NCBI GenBank assembly: GCA_916700875.1
Contig: CAKAKS010000294.1
Location: 124,001 to 188,000 of the forward strand
Source of the DNA: Sebastes aleutianus
Lineage: Eukaryota > Chordata > Actinopteri > Perciformes > Sebastidae
Reading direction: 5' to 3'
Length of the DNA stretch: 64,000 nucleotides
Both the position numbers and the translations under genes were made by a program. Numbering within the stretch: the stretch's first letter is position 1; the number at the start of each line of letters is the position of its first letter. This document shows, piece by piece, positions 55,926 to 64,000 of this stretch. The notes under the pieces are model-generated. The model did not search any database. It worked only from the letters and a program-made list of their open reading frames with translations, and was not told the DNA's origin.

Positions 55926-57730
55926 AGTGCTATGTGGAGTGCTATGTGAGAGGCAGCCAGCCCCGTCATACTGTGGAGAACAGATGATGGAGTCTGAATG
56001 CAGCTCCACTCTAATAACAGCAGAAAGCATCCAGTCAGAACCGCATGTACAGTTATGAGAAGATTACAAAATACTACACAACACACAACAGATTGTATGC
56101 CAGCAAGCCTGCGTGTTGTCAGTATTATTATTTGCTAAAGGAGCCCCTCTCCCCCCCAGCACTCCCAATCCTACTGGACAAATAAATACTGACACACTGC
56201 TGAAACACAAGGCTCCCTGTGTTTATGCTTCTTCATGCAAGCTGACGGAGCAGCCCTCCTCCCTGTCACATCATACAGCAGCCCACAACACACACACACT
56301 TCATCGTATCTCTTATATAAGTATTACACAATATCAGTTAACAGACATGCAGTACTGACAGAGATGTGTGCGTTGATGAGAACAAAAACTTATAAATACA
56401 TTTAAAAAACATTGTGACAATGGGACCACTGTCCTAAACAAAGTCTTATGTAACCTGTCTAGTGACACACCAAGATGTTTTTCTATTCAAATTATTTATC
56501 AGAAAACATGGCACTTTTCTTTCGCTAGTTTGATTTTACAAGATTTAAATTTGACAAAGCAATAAAAAGTATGAAAGTTTTGTAATATCTACTTTTTAAA
56601 ATTAGTATGATAATGACCCAAATCCATTTTAAAAGTGTCAAGACATACTACAGATGATAGTTGTAATCTAAATTTAATGGGAAACATCTCCATGGAAGCA
56701 AAGTTTATGGCAATTGTCTTACTCATTAATTGTATTTTATTGATCAACTATAGAAAAAGAACATGCCAGTCATGCCATCTGACAACATGGTTGGATGCTG
56801 TTTCCTCGTGACCAATAAAGAGTTAAACATATATTTAGCTATTTTTGTCATGTTTCATTTATTATTTGAGCCACTTAATTACACTTCTTGTACATAAATA
56901 TATCATAAAGTTTCTCTGTATGAGCCTGTGCATGATGGATTTAATGCTGTTTATGCTCTCTTCTATTTTCTAGTAAAAAAATGTTTTATTGTTTTATTTA
57001 TTAATCTTTTTAGCTGTTATACAATTAAAAAACAGATATGCTATGAGCCGAGGAAACCCATGTGGCGTGATCATACTGCACCGTGAAGAATAAATGCCCT
57101 GAGAGTGGATAAAATTCCCATATTTTCCCATTGACGGCTCAGAGATGGTTATCTGTGTTTTGGGGCGAACCTGTCCCAGCCCTTGGGCTGATCAAGGAGC
57201 AGCTACGTCAATTGCCTCTTGCATTGCTTGTGTCTTGTGGTATTTCTGCTGTTTGTATTTACAGCAAGGATAATGTGAGAAGCCATGTGTGCTGATAACA
57301 TACAGGTCAGCTACACAACCTGGACAGGCTTGAAGCAGGAAAAACTGGCATGGCCATTTTCAAAGAGGTCCCTTGACCTCTGACCTCCAGATATGTGAAT
57401 GTAAATGGGTTCTATGGGTACCCACGAGTCTCCCCTTTACAGACATGCCCACTTTATGATAATCACATGCAGTATAAATGCGTTATTGTCTCCTATTCCA
57501 AAACGGTGTATCTGAATATGTCTGCATACAGGGGTCCCTGAACAGTCTTGAATTCCATAAATTGGGTCTCACTGTAAAGCTGAGACTCTGATGGATCCAA
57601 TGAGCCCAACTGTATTCATGTGTGATGATGTTAGTCCCCATAGGAGACATTTCATTGACCTCACTGTATAAAATGACCTGTGGTGACCTCTAGGATAATC
57701 ACAGCCTCAGGAAACTTTACAGCCACAAAC
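55926..57730. other. No gene; inverted dispersed repeat at 57330-57480
   Basis: Mostly AT-rich DNA without a supported exon. The repeat at 57330-57480 is the reverse complement of 47140-47290. Confidence 0.5.
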
Positions 57731-58510
57731 TAGAGACCTAGAGCATTCAGAGGATGGATGGATCAGACTAGAGACCTAGAGCATTCAGAGGATGGATGGA
57801 TCAGACTAGAGACCTAGAGCATTCAGAGGATGGATGGATCAAACTAGAGACCTAGAGCATTCAGAGGATGGATGGATCAGACTAGAGACCTAGAGCATTC
57901 AGAGGATGGATGGATCAAACTAGAGACCTAGAGCATTCAGAGGATGGATGGATCAGACTAGAGACCTAGAGCATTCAGAGGATGGATGGATCAAACTAGA
58001 GACCTAGAGCATTCAGAGGATGGATGGATCAAACTAGAGACTTTGAGCATTCAGAGGATGGATGGATCAAACTAGAGACCTAGAGCATTCAGAGGATGGA
58101 TGGATCAGACTAGAGACCTAGAGCATTCAGAGGATGGATGGATCAAACTAGAGACCTAGAGCATTCAGAGGATGGATGGATCAGACTAGAGACCTAGAGC
58201 ATTCAGAGGATGGATGGATCAAACTAGAGACCTAGAGCATTCAGAGGATGGATGGATCAAACTAGAGACCTAGAGCATTCAGAGGATGGATGGATCAAAC
58301 TAGAGACCTAGAGCATTCAGAGGATGGATGGATCAAACTAGAGACCTAGAGCATTCAGAGGATGGATGGATCAGACTACAGACCTAGAGCATTCAGAGGA
58401 TGGATAGATCAAACTAGAGACCTAGAGCATTCAGAGGATGGATGGATCAAACTAGAGACCTAGAGCATTCAGAGGATGGATGGATCAAACTAGAGACCTA
58501 GAGCATTCAG
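57731..58510. repeat. 38-bp minisatellite, about 20.5 copies
   Basis: The unit runs TAGAGACCTAGAGCATTC then AGAGGATGGATGGATCAGAC. Units differ mainly by GATCAGAC against GATCAAAC. The two forms alternate in several places, which suggests dimeric (76-bp) exchange. No stop in some frames, but no start or gene context. Confidence 0.97.
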
Positions 58511-58914
58511 GTCTTGGTGTCTTAATGTGGTATTTTGGAGGGATTATTGATCAATTTTGATCGATTCACCAGTGGTAAAATATTATTAAATCTTGTACCA
58601 AATCTATATATATACTTCCATCGTAATGTTCTAAGCCCTTATACATTTTCACAATTAATTTTAATGAATTAATTTCAGATTCATGACTAGAACAACTTGA
58701 CACACAGTGCTGAGCTGCACCTTTCAGATGATGTACACCCCTTCTATGTGACATATACTGTTGACCTGCTATCTGCCCCTAAAGAAATCAGGTCTATGAG
58801 AGGGGTAAAGAGGGGCGGAGTGGAAGAGGTTAAATGGCTTGAACAAGTGGAGAGGACTCTGTAGGCTCATCTCACCGACATCAAGCAGGGAAGACGGTCT
58901 AAAGATGGCTAAAC
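58511..58914. other. No gene seen
   Basis: Short AT-rich DNA between a minisatellite and a dispersed repeat. Confidence 0.5.
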
Positions 58915-59260
58915 TAGTTAAGTCAAGTCAAGTCAATTTTATTTGTATAAGCCCAAAATCACAAATCACATATTTGCCTCAGGGGACTTTACAATCTGTA
59001 CAGGATACGACTCTCATCGGATAAGGAAAAACGTAACCAAAAAAAACCTTTTAACAGGGAAAACATGTTAGAAACCTCAGGAAGAGCAACTGAGGAGGGA
59101 TCCCCCTTCCAGGATGGACAGACGTGCAATAGATGTCGCATGTACAGAGTAACAACATAATGAAAATACAACATAGACAATCCATATGACAAAAAAATAA
59201 TACATAGTTGCTCAGTTGGTTCAGTGCAAGACATTTTGTCACCTATACTGGACAGGTTGC
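58915..59260. repeat. Dispersed fish repeat
   Basis: Starts at a short AGTCAAGTCAA tandem, then ATTTGTATAAGCCCAAAATC and CTCAGGGGACTTTACAATC. The second half (AACCTTTTAACAGGG to CAATCCATATGAC) is repeated at 60385-60580. It ends in AT-rich sequence. Confidence 0.8.
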
Positions 59261-59379
59261 CAAAAATTAGCTGTGCATATTATGGTGTCCAGAGAGGATG
59301 ATGCATAATGATTCCAATAATACAAGTTTCACATGAGGATTGGATTATTTACATTATAATTGAGCTGTTTATTATTTCT

Positions 59380-59906
59380 TTAAAGGTCCCATATCGTGCT
59401 CATTTTCAGGTTCATACTTGTATTTTGTGTTTCTACTAGAACATGTTTACATGCTGTGATGTTCAAAAACACCTTTATTTTCCTCATACTGTCGGCCTGA
59501 ATATGCCTGTATTTACCCTCTGTGTGAAACGATCCGTTTTAGTGCATTTCTGAATTGCGCCGTAATTGCAACAGAATTGCGTTGCTAGGCAACAGCTTGG
59601 GTCCATGTGTACTTCCTGTCAGCTGATGACATTCACATACACTGCAACCAGGAATAAACTGGGACACATTTAGAATGTTTACGTTTAAATCTGCGTAAAG
59701 GGTCTAAATATTGTATATTTGTGACATCACAAATGGACTGAAATCCTGACAGCTTGTTTCAAATGCAGAGTTTCTGAATATGACTTGTGTGTATTTCCCT
59801 GTGGATTGAGCGTTTCGATACTTTCACCGTATTTATATAGGACTTAAGCCTGCTTTATAATAAAAAAATGTAAAAATCTCCCTTTTTTATAATATGGGAC
59901 CTTTAA
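59380..59906. mobile_element. TTAA-flanked MITE, family 2 (527 bp)
   Basis: TTAA-AGGTCCCATATCGTG to ATATGGGACC-TTTAA. Homologous to 53400-53861 along most of its length. Confidence 0.88.
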
Positions 59907-60384
59907 TGACTTTGGGAGACTCATGGCTCGTGATGAGGCTGCACCTCATTTGCATTTCAAATTCATTCTGAGGTGTCTTCACAACATGAGGACCTTGTTT
60001 CATGTAAACAGCGGTGAATAGTGTCTTCTGATGGCAGTAAACACACATTTTTGTATCCAAATTTCAAAGTTCTTTATTTGTAATGTCACTGTAATTCCAC
60101 TGAATAAACCATCGGCAATTCTTTGTTCTCAGGCTTCCTCAAACAATTGATGATATGACTGGTGATAACATGAATAAACTGTAATGTAGGAAAATAAGTT
60201 GTGCAGTAATGTAATAAGTAATATGTAATATATATGTAACTTGGTAGTGACAAAAAATAGAAGTCGGCTAAATTAATAAATAAATAAAACGTTTGAATTG
60301 ACCATAACCTTAGAAGAATCAGAGACAATCTGTTAAAACCGAAAAGGATTCATGTACTCGTGATTTCTCAAACAAAGTGCAGTA
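59907..60384. other. No gene seen
   Basis: AT-rich DNA between a MITE and a dispersed repeat. Confidence 0.5.
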
Positions 60385-60650
60385 CGACCCTCTCATCGGA
60401 TAAGGAAAAACTTAACCAAAAAAAAACCTTTTAACAGGGAAAAAATGTTAGAAACCTCAGGAAGAGCAACAGAGGAGGGATCCCCCTTCCAGGATGGACA
60501 GACGTGCAATAGATGTCGTGTGTACAGAGTAACAACATAATGAAAATACAACATAGACAATCCATATGACAAAAAATAATACATATAATGTGAACATATG
60601 TGAGAAGGTGGATCCAGGAGGATGTCAAGCAGCTTCCAGGCGTCGCCAAA
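60385..60650. repeat. Second copy of the dispersed repeat, leads into minisatellite
   Basis: Near-identical to 59000-59195 over about 190 bases (TCTCATCGGATAAGG to CAATCCATATGAC). It then continues GATCCAGGAGGATGTC and CAGCTTCCAGGCG straight into the 41-bp array, so the array grew from the body of this repeat. Confidence 0.82.
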
Positions 60651-61700
60651 CAGATAGAGCCAGAGCAACACGACCTCCTCTCCACGCCAGATAGATAGAG
60701 CCAGAGCAACACAACCTCCTCTCCACACCAACCAGATAGAGCCAGAGCAACACAACCTCCTCTCCACACCAACACAATCTCCTCTCCACGCTAAGATAGA
60801 GCCAGAGCAACACAACCTCCTCTCCACGCCAGATAGATAGAGCCAGAGCAACACGATCTCCTCTCCACGGCAACCATATAGAGCCAGAGCAACACGACCT
60901 CCTCTCCACACCAACCAGATAGAGCCAGAGCAACACGACCTCCTCTCCACACCAACCAGATAGAGCCAGAGCAACACGACCTCCTCTTCACACCAACCAG
61001 ATAGAGCCAGAGCAACACAACCTCCTCTCCACGCTAACCAGATAGAGCCAGAGCAACACAACCTCCTCTCCACACCAACCAGATAGAGACAGAGCAACAC
61101 AACCTCCTCTCCACGCCAGATAGATAAAGCCAGAGCAACACGATCTCCTCTCCACGCCAACCACATAGAGCCAGAGCAACACGACCTCCTCTCCACACCA
61201 ACCAGATAGAGCCAGAGCAACACGATCTCCTCTCCACGCCAACCATATAGAGCCAGAGCGACACAACCTCCTCTCCACGCCAACCAGATAGAGCCAAAGC
61301 AACACGACCTCCTCTCCACACCAGGTAGATAGAGCCAGAGCAACACAACCTCCTCTCCACGCCAGATAGATATAGCCAGAGCAACACAACCTCCTCTCCA
61401 CGCCAACCAGATAGAGCCAGAGCAACACGATCTCCTCTCAACGCCAGATAGAGCCAGAACAACACAATCTCCTCTCAACTCCAGATAGATAGAGCCAGAG
61501 CAACACGATCTCCTCTCCACGCCAAACAGGTAGAGCCAGAGCAACACGACCTCCTCTCCACGCCAACCAGATAGAGCCAGAGCAACACGACCTCCTCTCC
61601 ACGCCAGATAGATAGAGCCAGAGCAACACAACCTCCTCTCCACACCAGATAGATAGAGCCAGAGCAATATAACCTCCTCTCCACGCCAACCAGATAGAGC
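60651..61700. repeat. 41-bp minisatellite, about 25.6 copies
   Basis: The unit runs CAGATAGAGCCAGAGCAAC then ACGACCTCCTCTCCACACCAAC, with two main sub-forms (CACACCAACCAGATAG and CACGCCAGATAGATAG). The minus strand has no stop in any frame over most of the array. Because 41 is not a multiple of three, a reading frame visits all three frames and gives a 41-residue Trp/Cys/Leu-rich repeat up to 437 codons long. Nothing else supports a protein. Confidence 0.95.
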
Positions 61701-61951
61701 CACCACTGCACCTTGAGAGTGTTAGTGTGGTTCTGGCGGCGAATGAGCTTCCAGGATTTCCATTTTCTCTCGACAAATCATGTGGCAGCTTTCCGTCATG
61801 TCATCCATTTTTACTGCGGATACAGCCAATCAAAGCTCTGGATTCCATTGTCAGGCAACGAATCGTGTGGCAGATCTCCGCTCACGTCGTCCATTTTTGA
61901 AGCGGAAATAAACGGACTGAATAGCCAGTCACAGCCGTCACAGAGGACGCG
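61701..61951. other. Possible upstream region of the small 3' gene
   Basis: GC-richer than its surroundings, with GTGTGGCAG and CATCCATTTTT blocks that occur twice (61779-61812 and 61866-61896) as a local ~85-base duplication. No TATA box recognised. Confidence 0.4.
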
Positions 61952-63109
61952 ATGCGGAGGAGGGAGTTTTTAACTATTCACTGCCGTCGTCGCAGAAACG
62001 TCTATTCAGTAAAAGACAGGTAAATATCGTTATTAACATGATGTGACATTGATATTTGCTTCTCTTAGACAATACGGATCAAAGGTGTTTTGGCTTTCTG
62101 GTGTTTTTTAATGATTAAGATTTGCTGTGAAATCAATGAATGGTTTGTAATGTTACACTGTCTAAGCTAACCTGGCTTTAATTATCCTAGCAAGACTCGG
62201 TGAATTAGTTACCAATCATTTCATAATCTGTTAAGAGCTATAATTATTATGCCGAGGCTACGTAACCGTTACAGTTACATAGCAGTAACGTTAATACTGT
62301 ATGAGCTTCTTAAAGTCGTTCAACTAAGATTACCACAGTCACTTCTTTCAGCTCAGACAGGTAACTGTCAGATAACTGTAGTGTTATATCAATGTTCATG
62401 AATAATGATTATATGATCATAAACGTTACATTAAATACTAAAGCTATATAAACATGATTGTAGTTTGTAAGGTTTTTCAAGGTAAAAGAAAGATAATTAT
62501 CATATGTGTGAAATTGTTTCTGCATATAAGTTTTATTTTAATTTTAATTTTGACTTCTCCAGGCTGTCAGTCATCCTGTATCCTCTGCCCCAGAAGCTCA
62601 GCCTGCAGTCCAGTCTGAAACCTTTACCTGGTGTCTCAGGTGGCAGAAATACAGTTGGTAAGTATAATGTTTACATAAACCTCACAATAAAGCAATAGTT
62701 ACAGTTGTGTCAAATATATTGAACACACAACAGACAGCATACAGGCAATAAGACATTATATGTTACATGCAGTCTATTTCACAGCAGTTTATCCTGTTTA
62801 TTTGCTTACTGATGACAAATTGGTATGTTTATCAGGCAGTGGACGAGCATGGTATGCCAGGTATGGATCGGGCTGACAGCCTTGCAGAGCACCTGGTAGA
62901 ACTGAGGACACAGACCTCCATGACTCTCAGCAACAAGCAGGTCAGTAATATTTGTAATTTGGAATATCATGTTTTAGTCCAAAAAGAATAAGACAATGTT
63001 GTTTTCATTTCATTAGTTACTCACATAAGCCTGTTGTGTGAATAAGTATTCAGTCTATGTTGTTCTTTTCATGTTTTTTTATAAGGTAAGCACAATTGTG
63101 GCCCTATAG
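61952..63109 (+). CDS. Unidentified four-exon frame ending early, possibly a broken TE-linked gene
   Basis: Exons 61952-62019, 62563-62657, 62840-62940 and 63086-63109 have GT-AG borders and matching phases, giving 95 codons. The ATG precedes a basic stretch (CRRRRN), then PLPQKLSLQSSLKPLPGVSG, then VDEHGMPGMDRADSLAEHL, ELRTQTSM and SNKQ-VSTIVAL, and then TAG (63107-63109). After the TAG the frame stays open and in style (QNLLESELKEFL), so the TAG may be a nonsense change in a longer coding exon. The wording resembles uncharacterised, multicopy, probably transposon-associated fish proteins; this is a recollection, not a search. No catalytic motif is visible. Confidence 0.5.
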
Positions 63110-64000
63110 CAAAACCTGCTGGAGTCTGAGCTGAAGGAGTTTCTGGTGAATCTGTGTGCTGTAAATCATTTTGTCTGATGTCGCGGGGGAATCAGAGCCA
63201 ATGACAAGCATGAAGAATAAGATTCAAGATTCAAGATTTAAGATTAAAATTCAAGATGTTTATTGTCACACCGGTTATACAAGTACAATCGTGTGAAATA
63301 TCTTTTTTGCTGGGAAGCTCCATTAAGGAAACAGTAAGTTAAGTAGCAAAAAGCAAAAAGTATTTGCAAATAATATACAGTATAATAATAAAGGAAGAAC
63401 TTGGTATATGGTAACTATAGAAGAAATATACAGTATATATGGGAGCAGTAGAGGTTGCATACTATACAAATATTGCACAGGCATTTTGTTTTTATTTTTA
63501 TTTTTTTTCATATTGCACATATTGCATTGATTGAAGTATAACTAAAGTAATGGCCGATATTGTCTCTGATGGTCTTTTTTACTTAAAGGTCATATAGAGG
63601 CATCAGGATTACACTGAGAGCTGTTTCATAACCAGCACCACACTGAATAGAACCTGTTACAAGTAAATGTTGAGTGTTAAATTGTTACATTGACAATGTT
63701 CATCAAAAAGTGCAAAAGTATTATCAGTATTATCTTCTACAAATTATTTGTTCTTTGTTATGTCACGTGTTCCAGGCCCAAAGACAATCAAATGAAAGCT
63801 TTAATATCAATACTGTTATTTATTTATTTTTATTAATTACACACAGCAAGTCCATCCCAATTAAAACACATTGCTCAACTATTCTCCAGTACATTATGCT
63901 TTATACAACAAACAGTTCATTAATCAGTCATAAGGAGGATGTATGCAATAACAATAATAATGCAAAATCATGGATGATGATAATGTTTTGTATATTTGTT
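63110..64000. other. No further exon; dispersed repeat at 63220-63520
   Basis: 63220-63330 (AAGATTCAAGATTCAAG, TTTATTGTCACACCGG, AAGTACAATCGTGTGAAAT) is a dispersed fish repeat. The rest is AT-rich with no supported feature to the window edge. Confidence 0.55.

Noticed and set aside
57731..58510. Possible CRISPR-like array of 38-bp repeats
   Set aside because: The units are joined head to tail with no spacers, and the host is a vertebrate. It is a minisatellite; the same applies to the 23-bp array at 55160.
60393..61706. 437-codon minus-strand open frame (and overlapping frames of 103-146 codons)
   Set aside because: It is created by a 41-bp minisatellite without stops. The sequence is a pure repeat with frame cycling, has overlapping equals in the other two frames, and runs into a dispersed repeat.

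Overview
The window looks like a teleost (ray-finned fish) chromosome segment. It has intron-split genes with vertebrate splice sites, the fish-specific FISNA-NACHT-LRR (NLRC3-like/NLR-C) immune receptor family, an aqp4 orthologue, Tc1 and hAT DNA transposons, fish-type SINEs and LINEs, TTAA-flanked MITEs, long CA/TG tracts and several minisatellites. All calls come from reading the sequence; no database search was run.

Layout. (1) About 1-10.7 kb: the 3' part of a first NLR gene (four 58-59 codon LRR exons at 1267, 4372, 7321 and 8161); its NACHT exon would lie left of the window. (2) 10.7-16.1 kb: repeats, including an L1 ORF1 relic and TTAA MITEs. (3) 16.1-18.0 kb: four consecutive in-phase exons of a sodium/sugar cotransporter (SLC5A) with no 5' or 3' remainder. 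(4) 18.1-40.7 kb: a second NLR gene. Its leader exon is near 18.1-18.25 kb, its start codon is at 18600, short acidic N-terminal exons lie at 18599, 21603 and 22985, a 1,780-base FISNA-NACHT exon at 23661-25440, and four LRR exons at 35751, 38384, 39410 and 40452. All phases agree. The 10.3-kb intron before its LRRs is full of nested mobile elements. (5) 46.3-54.9 kb, minus strand: a complete five-exon aqp4 gene, including the short exon for the long (M1-type) N-terminus and a TATA box. (6) 55-62 kb: three minisatellites (23, 38 and 41 bp units), MITEs and other repeats. (7) 61.95-63.1 kb: a small four-exon, phase-consistent reading frame ending at an early TAG, of uncertain nature.

The two NLR loci are tandem duplicates: 891-10746 matches 35371-43003, and the first ~340 bases match the intron just after the NACHT exon of the second gene. 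Mobile elements order the events. A hAT element sits at the same place in both copies, so it predates the duplication. A palindromic Tc1 element is in the left copy only, so it came later. LRR exons have since multiplied separately in each copy.

The most unusual structures are: a Tc1 element rebuilt as a 643-bp-armed palindrome; a 2.36-kb element with ~0.5-kb terminal inverted repeats that encloses reverse transcriptase and itself interrupts a LINE ORF1; the orphan SLC5A exon block against the NLR promoter; a tandem array of NLR first-exon cassettes; and a 41-bp minisatellite open in all three minus-strand frames.
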